DNA of 64,000 nucleotides from Eopsaltria australis (taxonomy: Eukaryota > Chordata > Aves > Passeriformes > Petroicidae): contig JAVTVJ010000296.1 in the NCBI GenBank assembly GCA_034509425.1, positions 62,001 through 126,000 of the forward strand, in the 5' to 3' direction. Both the position numbers and the translations under genes were made by a program. This document shows, piece after piece, positions 1 through 13,158 of this stretch. Under the pieces are notes generated by a model. That model made no database searches. It was not told where the DNA came from and saw only the letters and a list, made by a program, of their open reading frames with translations. Numbering within the stretch: the stretch's first letter is position 1; every line of letters begins with the position of its first letter.

Positions 1-2925
1 GTGGACTCATCCCCACATGCAGGGGAATTATTAGTGGTGCTCGATATGAGCTTATTTTCCTTGGAGAAAAGGTGGGTGAACTCACCCTGGGGAAGCTGAG
101 AAGGCTGTGGCAATATTGAATCAACCTGCAGGGAAGTCGATTTCAGCTTCAGAAAAGCTTCAAGTGGGTGATTCATGCTCCTTCTAAGCATACAAGCCAG
201 AGGGCCTAATCACAGGGATCTGGATGGCAACCCAAGATTCCTTCCCAGGTCTGAGTTATCCTTTCCTTGCATGCATCATTCATCCCCACATAAGCAGCTT
301 CAGAGAGAAAAGCTTCAGGTGTGCCTGTATCTATAACCCTAGATGGGAAAGTCAGCAGAAACCCAGTCCTTGCAAGTTTTCTTGCCTTACAAAATAGTAG
401 GGATGCTCATGAAAATGGATGTGCATTCCTAGTTCATACCAGCTCAGAAAAATCATAGGGGAGAACCTCCAGCCAGGCAGCACTCAGAGAATCCCAACTG
501 CAACATCAACTTGAGGAAAGCAGAGCTCTGAACCACGTGGGAAAATGAGCAGCTTGAAGAGAATAGAGAATTCAAGCAATAATTGATAAGGAAAGTGGCA
601 TTTTCTGTGATGTTCAAAATTCTGAACTGTACACAAGTGTTCTAATATGAAACTGAGAATTCAGTGTCAGGCAAAGCAACAAAACATCACAGAGGTGCAG
701 GACACTCAGCACTATCCAAAAAATGAGAAGCCTTGGTCAGCAGACCTGTGGTGGTGTGAGATGAGCACAGACGTCTCAGCTGGGTCTGTGTGAGTCTTTC
801 CTACCTGATGAAAGAAAAAATATGGCAAAACTAAAAAATATCAAGTTTTAGAATAACTTGGAGCAGAATGCTTCAAATCTTATAGGGACCAAGAATGCTA
901 GAAAGGTAGAAGACAAAGGGGTTTTAGGGAAATTTTCTTAATGGAAATGTAGCCACAGAAATAGAGATTTGATTTCTCCTCCTCTGGACAAATGGATGAG
1001 GAGGATGGGAAAGGTTGAGGTTCAGCACCCTGAGCCTGTCTGGTTCACAGCCAAGCTCTTCATACATCAGGTCTCTGACACAGGCAAGGCACAGACCTGG
1101 AGAGTTTTCTCCTGCCAGCCCAGCCAGAGTCCTAAACACTGGCAGTGGAGTCTCCATCCCTGCTCCCCTTATCTCCTCCCTAAAGAAAATATCATTATAA
1201 ACAGCTCACCTCTATGAAAAACTGTACTTGTGAATACACTGTTTCATCAAAATTATCAAAATTCACTGTATTTGTGATCTCAGGATCAACATAACATTCA
1301 AACATATGCTGAAATCCTACTGAGGACAAACTGCATGGTACAGCCCACTCTGTTCCACTAAGTATTTGCATTAAATAAAATTAGACCAAGGGTGGCAAGC
1401 TTGTGTATATGGCAGCTCATTTCTCCTGTTGCTGGAATTCATAAAGCCCATCCCCATTTGGAACTCTTTAAACAGACATGACTGTATCACATTCAGCTCA
1501 AGGGAAAGACTAAGCAAGAGAGATACAGGTGGCAGATGTGCAACCTTTCTGCTCCTTAGTAATAATTTTTGTATGGTGTGAGCCAAATACACAGTTTCTT
1601 TTTCAAACACACTAAATAGAACAACAAACATTGAATTATCTCAATTTTAAAAGAATAAAGCTGGTTTTACTTATATCACAATCTGAAAACACTGAAAGGG
1701 GGGGTGGGGAAATAACTGGAGATCTTATCAAATTCTCAATCCCCAAGTAAATTTAAGACAAAATCCATGAAAAGTTATCTTTGCCGAGAATTCACGGTGC
1801 TGGATAAACCTGTCTTGGACAGGAGGTCTCATCTCATGGAAAAGAAGATAAAATTGCTGCCACAAAGGCAAATATAAAATTTCATTTGGGGATTAATGCA
1901 AGCACCCAGTGCAGAACAAACCTTCCTGCAGTCAGAGTGAGTGGAAACTGAAAGAATCCATGTGTCATGTCCCAAAAATATTTTGGAATTCTATAGCAGA
2001 GTGGCCTGTTTGAACCACCACCAGCAAAGCCACTGAAGAGCAAGAAGGGCCAAAGAACCCCAGGGGACATAAGGGCACATCTGTGAGTGACATGAGTGCT
2101 CCAGAGTGTGTTCAGGTAAATAATTTGATCAATACTTGCAGAAATGAACACTTCCTCTCACATAAGGGGAAGCAATCAAAAAAAGAAAGAAATAAATTTG
2201 TGCGGCGACGTGTTCTCAATGATTAATTCAGCTAGGTCTAATCCAATTCCACTATTTAGTCTTCCCATGTCCTACTGATCTGAACTGCTTTTCCTCCACC
2301 TCCCAAGAAATCCTGTAAAAAAAAAAGCAGAGGAATGATTAATTTTTTAGTATGAGACAGCCTGACCTTGTACTCCATTAAGCAGAATGTTTCCATAGTT
2401 TCCATGTAATTTGTCATGGATGAGTTCACCTATGTACCAAACAAACTCTTTATATTAGCAGAACTGTGTGGAAAATAAAATCCGTATTGCTTCTATTTAA
2501 AGGAAATACGAAGACCCGAGCAAAACTTCAAAAAACAAACATCCACATGCTCTGTAGATGGCCAAAGCCCACAGGACTTTTTGTTCTGTCTCCCTGTGAA
2601 GTTGGAAGGCTCCTCACCAAATGAACAGACGCTGTGACATCCTGAGCATTTCTGAGGGTGTGAGTGCAGCAGAAACACCTTAGGAGAAAGACTGGATCCA
2701 CTGTAATCAATAGGATTTGGGCCATTGGTTTCTAAGGATCATAAGGCTGTGTGGCAACTTGTTAGAATTTAATTTCAGACCTTTCATTAAAGGTTTAGCA
2801 CCAGAGGTCCCATTTATGCTGCTTTCCTGGCAGCATTACATGCTGTGGCTCCTCTGGGGATTTACAATTGTGTTTGCAGGTCTCCTTCCTGGGGAAGGCA
2901 AAGGGAAAAGCTTGGAAAAGTCCAG
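1..2925. other. unique non-coding sequence, nothing recognised
   Basis: I see no gene, RNA or known repeat here. The sequence is moderately AT-rich with short open frames of at most 89 codons in several overlapping frames and no codon pattern or motif. Small low-complexity runs occur, such as a 7-base G run near 1,698 and an A run near 2,317. It reads as ordinary vertebrate intergenic or intronic DNA. Confidence 0.6.
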
Positions 2926-2970
2926 CATCCCATCCCATCCCATCCCATCCCATCCCATCCCATCCCATCC
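2926..2970. repeat. (CATCC)9 pentanucleotide microsatellite
   Basis: Nine perfect head-to-tail copies of CATCC (GGATG on the other strand) fill this interval. The purity suggests a recent and probably length-variable locus. Every reading frame crossing it yields a short-period peptide (Ile-Pro-Ser-His on the plus strand, Met-Gly-Trp-Asp on the minus strand), so the several open frames that overlap it are artefacts of the repeat and not genes. Confidence 0.97.
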
Positions 2971-5692
2971 CCATGGTTGGAAGAAACCAACAGAGGAACA
3001 AGGCAAAAGAAAAGGCAGGACCACAACATGAGCTGGCTCAGGTGAGGATGCCAGAACCCACACTTAAAAAGGAATGTTGGGGTTTTCTCCCCTAAATTTG
3101 CAGAAGGAGAATAATTTGTAGTGAAATACAGCAAACACAGGCAGAAATGAAGTTCTGTGCTAAGTTTCACAGGCCCAGATGAAAGATGTGCGATCTTCCC
3201 ACATCTCTCTGTGCAAAACACATGAAGCTGATTTGAGCATTGTCTCAGAAAGCACCCAGGAGCACTGAGGGTATGTGGACTCCCAGTTTTGGGAGTTTCA
3301 AAGAAAAGACTGGATCTTTTTTATAAAGATAACAGGAGAACAGATTATGCCATTCTTTCTTAAAGTATTGGCAGCTGATTTAGGAGATAAAAGTATATTG
3401 CAGTCTTCAAATTCACCTCCAAGCCAGATGCAAATGCCAGCTGACAGAAAAGGAAGTATTTCCACATTAGAACAGATCCTTGGGCAATGTAAAATGACTG
3501 AACTCCATCAATTTCAAAAGGGCAGCATCAGTTTAATCAGACAAGGATTTATACAGGGAATAATGCTGCAGAACACCCAGGTAGGTGCTGTGCTGGAAAT
3601 GCCCAACCAGGGGGCCAACACCTTTTGGGAAAGTGATAAACAAGAAATTGCCTTTGCTAAGATCAGGAAATTTTCTGCTGTCTTTAAGAAATCAGTGATT
3701 CCTGTACCAATTCATAGGCAAAAGCCACTGCAACACAGATGCTTATTGGCACTCTTGAAAGACGAAACAAAACGATGCAAAACCATCTGAAAAGCAAGAA
3801 CTGTGCAAAGTCTTATTAATGTGAAAAAAATTTCCCCACCTGCAAACTTGTCAAGAGTTTTGATATGACAAATTTTGATTGGTGAAATAAATATTTCTGC
3901 ACTGTGAGCGTGTGGATGTGCATTCCTCTCTAACTTCATTGTGGCTTTAGGTTCTGTGAACCATGGTAGGGAAATGATTGATTTCAGTGATGGTAACTCA
4001 ATTCTACATCAGCATCGAGTCGTCAATCTTCTGGCACTCCTAGAAAAAAAAGAGCCAGAATAATGTTCTATTGATGTTCTGTAGAGCTTCTCCTCTCTGA
4101 TGTTATGTATTATTGCTGCAGTTTCTTCCAAAATTGTGAAGATCTTTATTGTTTACAAAGTGAATTATGCTTTCATATCTTTTGCCTTATGTTTTCCCAA
4201 TTGCTTAGCAACAAATCTGCACAAAGAACAAAAAAACCAGAGCATTCTCTCTTTTGTGTTGTACATCAGCAGCATTGCTGGAACAACAGTGACCTCAGAC
4301 AGCTGAACACCCAGCACACATTTGGTCTGTTATCATAATCTTGGTGTTCTGTAAAGGACCTATACATGTTAATATTGAAATATTGCCTTTCTGAATCTCT
4401 AACTGCTCTAGTCCTGGGGCTACAGCTTTGTGAGCACTGTCTTTCACATTCAACAATTTAAAAACTGCTATTCATCTCCAGTTCTTACTTTTCAAGAGAA
4501 ATCAGCCCAGTTCCAGAACTTGAGGTAAATCAGAGCTGTCCTAGGTTGAAAAATCCTGTAGTTACTGTTCCAACAAGTTCATACACATAACACTGGGAAG
4601 ATACCTCTGTAGCTCTAACCAGCATATAATATCTACAAAATTTGCATTTATTGTTGTTATTTTAGACCCAAACAACCACTGTGATGCTAATCATGCAAGA
4701 AACAATTTTTTTTAACCTTGACAGCTGTATCTCCTTTCTTCTTCTTTATCCTACAGGAAGTCCAGTTTTCTCTACTGACAATTTTTAATGCTAAATGAGA
4801 GGCCAACAGCTGTAAAACTCTTGTATTTAGATATTCTGTCCTCCCAAAAATATCTAAATGAAGAAAGACGAAATGGGTGAAGGCAATGCACAAGTAGTAT
4901 GGGGAGCAATGGGAGAAAATATCCCAAATAATGTGAAAACAAATGAAATCTCAAAAAAACCACAAAGGGTCGAACTGGAACATCAAGAAGGTGCCAGCCC
5001 TACATTGCCAAGGGAGAAGCACTGCATTATCTAATATTATTTTCTGTCTTGAATTTTAATGAACATCAAGCTGCCATCTTCAACGAAATGCATTCCCAGA
5101 TGGGAAGGTTAAATAGGTTTACAGGCTTATATTGGTTTTAGAGTGCACCAAGTCAGATGACTGCTAAGATAGGCTGGTGCAGCTCAATCAATCTTTAATA
5201 CAACTGAGGAGATACACAACAGTGTGTACCCTCAGCACTGCTTTGATGAGTTTGCCAATGGCTAGAACTTTTAACAATAGCCTGCTGTGATATTTTGGTT
5301 TGGTGGGGGGTTTTTGCTGCTCAGGTGATAAATGCTCCAAATTTCCATGCTGAAACCACGTTCCCTCTCTGCCCTGACCCTTCTCTGTGTGTGTAGCTCT
5401 GTTCTGGTACAGCTCCACACCAGGTAAAACCCCAAGTGGAGTTCCCCTGTTGTTGAGAAATTAAGACCTTTCACTGAAAATCTATAACCATGTTCAAAGC
5501 AGAAGTCCTAGAAAGTTGTGTCTGTTACTAAGGACCAAACACTTCCAGTTTATAAAGTCCTTTTCTTTAGCATTTGGGAGACAGCCATCTCATCCCTGCT
5601 AAATTAGCATAGTGGTGCTTTTCCAGCTTTGGACAGGCAGCATTTAAATGGCTTTTGGGAATGAATGCATTTTCTGGATTTTAATGAAAACA
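2971..5692. other. unique non-coding sequence with one unrecognised 171-codon frame
   Basis: A 171-codon plus-strand frame at 3,275-3,790 is the only long one. Its translation has no domain, signal peptide or repeat that I recognise, and its length is within chance for a window of this size. It begins at an ordinary ATG with no visible promoter. I treat it as non-coding. The rest of the interval shows no recognisable repeat. Confidence 0.5.
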
Positions 5693-5767
5693 TATTTTCA
5701 TATATATATGTAAATATGCATGTGAATATATAAATACATATGAATATAAATACGGTAATATAAAAAA
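5693..5767. repeat. AT-rich, TA-rich low-complexity tract
   Basis: About 75 bases made almost wholly of A and T, with an (AT)n core at 5,700-5,709 and repeated ATAAATA or ATGAATA words further on. It is an imperfect low-complexity tract and not a clean microsatellite. Confidence 0.8.
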
Positions 5768-6804
5768 CACAGAACTGTTAGTGGCTCATGTTGTCCATTT
5801 CCACTGCTCTCATTTTATGTTTCCAAGTCCATTTAATTTTTTCATGGAAAGTAGATCTTCCCAAGAGAAAGGGAATGGCCAAATATGCTGGCAGAGCTGG
5901 GCATCCTTGCAGGGAGGTCTCTGGATGCTGAGGATCCAGAATGATAAAGCTGTGTAAACCCAAGGGAAGAGTTTTCAGATCCCTGGAGGCTTTAACTCTA
6001 AAGAGCAGAACCCTTATTTCTTTACCTTGAAATGTGAGGCAACCTCCTCTGAACTTACTCAATGCACTCAGTGCTTTTAGAGCACAATACATGCATTGAC
6101 AAAAGGTAGGTGAGCAATGTTTGTATGGGATTCTGGTAAGCACAGGATGTACACCAATACTCCAGGACATAATTAATTGCCAACAATCAGCCCTGATAGC
6201 ATGGCTTCAGTGCAGGAACTGAGATCTTCTCCTGCCTTTAGACAAGGCTTGTAATTCACAGGCTAGCACAAGCTGCAGTTTTGCTAAGTGAAACAATTAT
6301 CAGGACATGCTATTACACACAGTTCAACTCCAGAACACTCGAAAAAGGTTTGGGCAGGGTTGTGGATCTGTGATATTGTGTAGTTTTGGCATAAGCCTTG
6401 TATGAGGACTGATCTCGGGTTCCATCCCTTTAAAAATGGGACAGAAAACACATTTTTTTCTGGAAGTCACCACCAGACTCCAAGTTTTCCCCTTGTTCAT
6501 GCACTGAGCATCACTGATGGCCACACTGACAAAGAGCAGCCAGGAACTGACCTGGCTCTGCTCAAGACTCAGCCGTTCACAAGCAGGGAGAGCAGGGAAC
6601 AGAGGTGTCAGACAGAAGCTGTGCTCCATATTTCTCAGAAAAAGACCATGCACACCTGGAAACAGGTGTGGGTAGCCCAGGAGAAAGAGTCTTCAGTGTG
6701 CTAGCCCTGCTCTCTGCATTGGAAAGTGTCCTGACAAGAGTGAGAGACCTTCATTTGTGCCAAGAGAACCAGACACTGCTGGAAACTCTAGTTCAAACCA
6801 CAAT
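5768..6804. other. unique non-coding sequence, nothing recognised
   Basis: Short overlapping open frames on both strands (longest 130 codons, minus strand, 5,778-6,170) show no recognisable protein. No repeat family identified. Confidence 0.5.
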
Positions 6805-6955
6805 TCAGCTGTGGATGGGCTGCACAACCTCACAGAAATTACGTGGATCTGACAGAGATCTCAGCTTCCTCAGCTGTAAATGGAAATTATAACTCCACTT
6901 CTGTTCCCTGCAGAGTTTAGCAAGGCTCAACTCCAGTGATGACTGCAAGGTGCTG
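6805..6955 (+). mobile_element. MIR/CORE-SINE-like fragment (tentative)
   Basis: The run 'tctcagcttcctcagctgtaa' followed by 'atggaaattataactcc' and, about 55 bases on, 'gactgcaaggtgctg' follows the order of the MIR core (CTCAGTTTCCTCATCTGTAAAATGG, then GATAATA, then the gcaaagcacttag tail). MIR copies are very old in amniotes, so strong divergence is expected. The left part (CAGCTGTG then CACAACCTCAC) fits the upstream core only loosely. It could be chance similarity. Confidence 0.45.
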
Positions 6956-8520
6956 CCATTCAAAGAAAGAACATGAACGCCTTACACAGCAAGCGAAAGT
7001 GTTTGCCATACACTCAGTGCAGTTCACTGCTGCCCATTCTGCCTATTCCTGTGTCTGGAAAGGTGTCTGCATATCTGTGGGAAGTACTGGACGCTCAAGG
7101 ATACCTCCCAGAAGTGCACTAGAGCAAGTTTGGGTGCAAACAGCTCTGCCCAACAGCAGAGGCATTTCTAAACTAAAGCAGATATCCTCACTCACCCCAT
7201 GTGCACGCTAAAAGAGCAAACAATTCATATTCTCTAACCCTTTTCCACATCTTCGAGTGCAGGTGAGGGCCATAAGGACTTACTCCAACAGCTCACTTAG
7301 TGATGAAACACTCTTTCAGACTAAAAGCTGAATGAACCACCCCTCCAGGCACATACTCACAGCAGCATTTAAGCAGCCATGTGAAAGCAAATATCCTTAT
7401 TTGCAAAGCAATCACAGCTATGGAAAGTGTACCTGAATGGTATGGGCAAGGTAATGTGGCAAGACAAATTGTTCCCCAGGGGAACCTTGCATTCCATGAA
7501 CATTACCTTTGCATAGAGTTGATTACTTCCAGCACCGTGTAAAAAGGCTGGCAAAGAGTCCTTCAATAGCTGTTATTAGTCCTGATTTACAAGAAATCTA
7601 TAGTAATTTTTTAAGTATTGCAGGTTGGGAGAAGACATTATAGTGCAGCAACCTGCACACAAATATAGACTTAGAAAAACTCATGCTGAGCTTCTTGATG
7701 CAGCTTCCCTTGAATTGATTCACCTGATACAGAGCTTGGGGTTTGCTGTTTTCAATAATTCTGCCCTGCTTTTGTTCACTTCTCTAAGTGTGATGAGTCT
7801 GTTGATTCCTTCCAGCAAACTGAGCAGTCATTGCACATATACAAGGTTAGGAGCATGTCTAGTTATTTCTTATACAACCCAAGAGGTCTTTACCTTCTTT
7901 GATGTTTCTTCAGCAAAACAAACAAACCTTGGCTTATTAGAGCAAGGCTCCCTAGCCTGAAAGATCAAAGGACCCTTAGCAGAAGAACAAGCACAGAGAA
8001 AAATCTCATACCCACACATATTTCAGGTACCTGAGAATAATTCGTTCATTTTGAAAGCCTTCAGGACCTGCCAAGATCCCCATGTGCAACACCCCACAGG
8101 TTTGGGAGGGATGTTTGTAATCAACAGAGAGCTGAAGAGGAGCTGAGCAGCTCTGAAGGCATTCTGAGCCAGCAGAACACAGCCTGTCACCAGCAAGATC
8201 TCATCCCTTCAGCCACCAGGCCACAGGGCAGCTCTGGGCTGGGAGCAGAGCACAGGCTGTAGCAGATGACTACAGGGCCACTAAGAAGTTGTATATTTGG
8301 TCTGGTTTTCCTATTCCAGGCAGGACCCCACAGAGTCCAACTTCCTCTATGCAGAGACCAAGCTCCCACCAGTCCTAAAGGTGAGGTGAGATTTGGTTGC
8401 ACCTGGGTTTATCCACAGGCTGTTGGTTACCCAGAGTGGGTCATCTAAAATCTGTTTGAGACATGTCCAGAGGAGAATTTTTGTCATCATGGTTTTACCA
8501 CCTCCTCTGGTCCACGGTCA
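6956..8520. other. unique non-coding sequence, nothing recognised
   Basis: No repeat or gene identified. Open frames are at most 111 codons (7,625-7,960, plus strand) and have no recognisable domain. Confidence 0.5.
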
Positions 8521-8662
8521 AAGGTCCCCATCCCTGGGGGTGCTCAGGGAAAGGCTGGAGGTGGCACTCAGTGCTGCTCTATGGTTGGCAAGCTGGTGAT
8601 CAGCCAAAGGTTGGACTTGATGATCCCAGAGGTCTTTTCCAACCTACCTGATGTTCGATGGC
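8521..8662 (+). mobile_element. CR1 LINE, 3' end fragment
   Basis: The stretch reads 'ggggtgctcagggaaaggctgg', 'aggtggcactcagtgctgctctatgg', then 'ggttggacttgatgatcccagaggtcttttccaacct', a close match in order to the 3' untranslated end of an avian CR1 subfamily. The terminal ATTCTATG repeats are decayed to something like 'tgttcgatg'. CR1 inserts by target-primed reverse transcription and is usually cut short at the 5' end, so only the tail remains. Nothing of ORF2 is present. Confidence 0.9.
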
Positions 8663-10010
8663 ATCTTCAGAAACATGCTGGCCATGGGGTTAGCACACCC
8701 AGAACTCAAATCCTGCAAGGACAGGCACTGCTTATTTCATAGAGCTTTGCACAGTAACCACAATTCCTCACACGAGGCTTCCACCACTGCAGGGTTCAAA
8801 CCTGGCTCTGCTCAGGTGGGGAAAACTGAGAACATGAAGTAGCAGAAATGGTATTGATGGCATGAAGAGCTGCCACTAGATTTTCAGGGACTGAAGGGAG
8901 GATGGACAAATATAGGAGAGGTATTAAGATAAACCCTGTCCTAGCAGTACTTGGAATAGTTTGAATTTTAGAAAAAGGAAGTAAATCCACAGTTATTGTC
9001 CCAATTCCTTCTTGCTGACTCCACACTACTCTAAGTACTATGGCTGGGTGAGTCATTCAGGAGAAATTGGTAATTTGACATTGTTGACCCATTTCCGTTT
9101 CACAAATCACTTCCACCATCATATTTTAATTTACTTTTTTTACAGTTACATTTCTGCAACAGTCTTTCTCAACTTCTGTCAGGGTGCTGACTGCTCATGC
9201 ATTATTTATTGTTCAGCAAATAGAGTGTACTGATTTGTCACCCAATCTTGAAGGTGCTGTGGAGGTTCATGGGTCAACTCCAAAATGAAGAGCAAGTAAG
9301 ATTTGTTTTGTTAATTTTTACCTTGGTAATTTCAGATGAGACTCACAGATACTTAACTGATTTCATTAAAAATATTTTTAACCAAAAGTTTGGGTTATCA
9401 GTAAATGCAGAAAAATAATTTAAAAATTGTGGAAACCATCAGAGAAGGATCTAAGACAATTTTGCTGAAATATGCCCTTGTGTGGATTTTTGCTCTGCAT
9501 GTGGTTGGTGGTCTTCTCAATCAGCATTTTTACACATTCTTGGAAATAAAAATGCATGCCAATAATTCTACATCTAATTTTATAATATTTGCAATCAAAA
9601 TACCCAAGTAATTTACCAACAATACTAAAAATACATCTCCCAAGCCTTTATTCTTTATAACCTATAAAAGGTACAACCATCAATTTCGACATTATTTGGT
9701 ACATTACTTCTTTGCCACGTTGCTATCATAATCATAAAACGTGATTGATGCACCTTCATCCACTGTGTCTTTTAGACAGGTTTATTGACTAAGCTACAAA
9801 TGCTCCAACTCAAAGGCTGTGCTCCTTTTGCAGAGGAATATTTTATCAGCACACGTTTCAAAGTGAAAAACCTATTGGAATTCCATCTCTAACCTGAATT
9901 GGACCTTAGAGTCAGCCTTCAGACAAAACTCCCACAGCTGTGTGTTTGCTAAAGGGTTGCACCTCAAACTTGTTTCATACTTATCCCTTCTAAAAATCCA
10001 TCATCTATGT
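8663..10010. other. unique non-coding sequence, nothing recognised
   Basis: Increasingly AT-rich from 9,290 on. No repeat family and no frame longer than 86 codons. Nothing supports a gene. Confidence 0.5.
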
Positions 10011-10037
10011 ATTTATTTATTTATTTATTTATTTATT
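10011..10037. repeat. (ATTT)n tetranucleotide microsatellite
   Basis: About 27 bases of perfect ATTT repeats, nearly seven copies. A lone TTTATTTATTTT word appears again near 10,080, outside the array. Confidence 0.93.
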
Positions 10038-10059
10038 ACAGCTCTGCCCAGAAGTCAGG

Positions 10060-10400
10060 GATAATCTCTCACAAAGTGTTTTATTTATTTTGCTGTTGAC
10101 AAGATGATAAATCATGTGCCCAGTTTTATTGCATATGTAAATATAACTGTATGAGATAATTTGCAGATTCCAAGCAGAACAGCAAATAATTATGATGATA
10201 AAATAATGTGGGGAAAGGAATTTATCAAAGCCAGTTTGCCGCTCAAATTATCAGCAAGCAATTTGAATTTGGATGAAAGCAATGGGAGTTTAACTATTTA
10301 TGCTGATGGTGATGACCTGAATTTATTGTCCTTCATGTAAATTGCAAAATTTCCATAGAGATCAACTGGGAGCTTAAATAAATCTGACCTTAGGTGCTAA
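10060..10400. other. AT-rich stretch, candidate non-coding regulatory element (unverified)
   Basis: The interval has many homeodomain-type and POU-type words (ATAATTATGATGATAA near 10,187-10,202, AAATTATCAGC near 10,246), no simple-sequence decay and no known repeat. That texture is common in conserved vertebrate enhancers, but one sequence cannot show conservation. No open frame runs through it. Confidence 0.25.
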
Positions 10401-12318
10401 AGAATCTGGGTCTCACTAAGTACAGAAGATTGCCACCAGGAAACTATAAAAATAGGTTTTGGTGTTTTTGGGGTTTTTTCCTGAGAAGAGCAGGGAAAGA
10501 TTTCAGTTAACCAGATGGAAATCTGGAATTATCCTTTCCCTTCCCACAGAGGTTCAAACAAATGTCCCCAATGTCTTTGTGATAATATTTGATAAAGTCA
10601 AGGCTAGCACACAGCAAATCAACACAAGATGGGTTACAAATGATCTTATTTTCCCCTTTCAGCAAAGCCAGTGTGAAGTTTAGCATGAAATTAGCCCATG
10701 GAAGTACAATTTCAGTTTAGAGCAACCACCAGTGTCAGTCTTCAGCCTGAGAAGGTCAACTGCCATTGATCCAGCTCAGCTGGGACAGGAGCTGGAGCAG
10801 CACCCCCTACAGTGTCAGGCAGTAGAAAAGGTCATGATGTGATGGGGGCATGAGAATTTCACCAAGTCTCACATGGAGGGTGAAAGAAGGAATTTTCCAT
10901 GGGACAGGAACTGGGAGAAAAAGCTAAAATGGCACTGACAGGAGGAGCAGCACTTGTGCAGCACAAGGGGGACTGGGGACAAGTCACACATCACCTGTGG
11001 TGACATGGGACTGGGATTCAAGATGCACAACCTCAAATTCTCTATTTTAACCCACTGGCAAACTCCCTGCAAAGCATGAAACAGTCTGGGAGTTAAAACT
11101 TCAGTGTGGCTGAGTCAGCCCTACCCCTACCACAGAGTTTGGCTGTGGCACCAAAAAAAGCCAGTGTCACTGCAGGGATTGCAGGAGCACCTTCTGGTTT
11201 TGCTCTAGCTGGGAATTTGAATGCCAACACCTTTAGTTTCTGCCAAAGAAACTCAAGCTAGTCTGCTGATCAAAGCTTTGGAGGCTTGAGCTCAATTTAA
11301 ATCTCAGCTTCACATTCTGAGTGGCCAATACATGCTAGCAAAAGGATCAGAAGAGGCCAGAGGAGAATTAACCACTGATTATTAAATTAGAGAGAATACT
11401 CAAACATTTCAGTCTCTCAAGTTAATGCTGAGCAGAAACATGTGGGCAAAGGCACATCCTTTATTAAAAACACTGCACCGAAGTGAAGCTTGATCTATTA
11501 TTCAGTCAATGCTCTTTTGAAGCAAATGGTCATTTTACATCAAACCCTTTTATCTTTTTTGTTTTCTTTTTAATGCCATGTCTACTGAGGGGGTGGAGGG
11601 CACTAAATATCCCTGGACAGTATTCATTCAGCTGCTCTGAGCAAGCAGGGAAAGGAAAGGAGCAGCCTATTTATAAAGCTATAGAAAATACACTAGTAGA
11701 GTGTTTTTGCACTTTTTGTGGGGGCAGACAGATAAAAGGGCTTTGTTTGAAATTTATCTTTTTTTATGAGATCACAAGAAAGCTCTTTATACTTCTGGCC
11801 ACACTGGGATGTCCATTTTTGCTGACAATAAGGGCTTCATAGGTATATCTGCCTCCACCTTTGTGTGAGGAGAGAAAAGCTGCAGGAAGTAAACAGAGCC
11901 AGAGACCTGACAGTGTGGAGACTGAGCAGGGAGAGCTGGCAGGAGAAATCAATAAAGAGCTCGCAGGTGCCTGTAAGACAAAGGCTGCAGCAAAGGAAGT
12001 TTATGTCAGAAAAAAAATACATATGGCACATTGTTATGCATTAAAAGAAATAGTCTGGCAATAATAAACTGGAAATCTGTCCTTTGACATGAAAAGACAA
12101 AGAGTTTTCAGGGCACTGCCCATGATGGTGAAGATGGTGGAGGGGGATGAAAAGCAAAGCAGCTTCAAGTGAGGGAAGAGCTCCCTGCCCATGAAAGGGA
12201 GGGATGGCATCAGTGAGAGACGTGTGTGAGCAAAGGCAGGAAAGCAGGAGACAAAACAGAAGGAAGCTTTGCAAAAATAGCTGCCAGTCAGAGAGGATGG
12301 ACTGGCAGGGAAGTGTGT
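10401..12318. other. unique non-coding sequence, nothing recognised
   Basis: A 119-codon plus-strand frame at 11,483-11,842 has no domain I recognise. No repeat family identified. Base composition is mixed, with some AG-rich stretches near 11,640-11,960. Confidence 0.5.
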
Positions 12319-12340
12319 GCACACACACACACACACACAC
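12319..12340. repeat. (CA)n dinucleotide microsatellite
   Basis: About 22 bases of alternating C and A, preceded by a short GTGTGTG run so that the locus forms a small GT/CA inverted structure (12,313-12,340). It explains the Cys-Val or His-Thr runs in open frames crossing the site. Confidence 0.95.
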
Positions 12341-12920
12341 TCAGTGAGGGCTCCATGGAGTGGCAGCAGAGCACTAGTTTCTGCAGACAAACCACTTTGG
12401 AGGGTGATAAACAAGTGTATTCCAAGCAGTACCATCAACTACCCCAAAACTCGGGTTTTCCCCCAGGTATTTTCCTTTAGAGAGACCCAGAACAGCAGTT
12501 TCCATCAGATCCTGTCTTAGAATAGCAGGCAGCAGCATGAGACTCAGTCACTGATGAGGAAAAAGCCTCATCTTTACAATTGAGATTTGCCACCAGCAGA
12601 GAACAAAGTCAGATTAGGAACTGAATCCCTGTTAGCCAAAATCAGAAGGCAACAACGTAGAAACTTCACCTGGCTTTGGAGTGGGCCTTTGCAAAGGATG
12701 GAACACACTGGGATATTGGGAAGAAGGACTCAAGTTGAACAGTGGTATTTAAAGGTCAGACAAAGGAGCATTCAGCAGAAGGAAGTGTTCAATACATACA
12801 ATTTTGCAGGTTATCTGGGGATGCTGTGTTTGGTTCACTCCACCTTTCCTCATCCACAGGGCATCAGACTGGAAACAGCACACAGAGCAGACTGGCCATC
12901 CCTGGCCTGGGAGACTTTCT
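12341..12920. other. unique non-coding sequence, nothing recognised
   Basis: Open frames of up to 111 codons carry no recognisable protein. No repeat identified before the CR1 fragment that follows. Confidence 0.5.
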
Positions 12921-13158
12921 GATCACAGCATGACAGGGGCTGGAAGGAAGCTCTGGACATGGTCTAGCTGAAATCCCCTGCTCAAAACATGGCCAAGGAG
13001 AGCAGGTTGCTCTATGTCCAGCCAGATTTTGAATAGTTCCAAGGATGGAGATTTCACAGCCCCTGTGGGCAATCTGTTTCACTCTTTGACCACATTTGCA
13101 GTAAAGGTATTTTTGTGTGTTTAAATGGAATTTCCTGCACATTTGTGCCCATAATGCA
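12921..13158 (-). mobile_element. CR1 LINE, 3' end fragment, reverse orientation
   Basis: Read on the plus strand it begins 'atcacagcatgacaggggctgg', 'aaggaagctctggac', continues through 'tccagccagattttgaatag', 'ttccaaggatggagatttcac' and 'gcaatctgtttcactctttgacca', and ends at 'tttgtgcccat'. This is the reverse complement of a CR1 3' end in the expected order, with the tail on the left. The 3' ATTCTATG repeats are absent or decayed. Divergence is clear (several small indels), so it is not a young copy. Confidence 0.88.

Noticed and set aside
3275..3790. 171-codon plus-strand open frame
   Set aside because: No recognisable domain; chance length.
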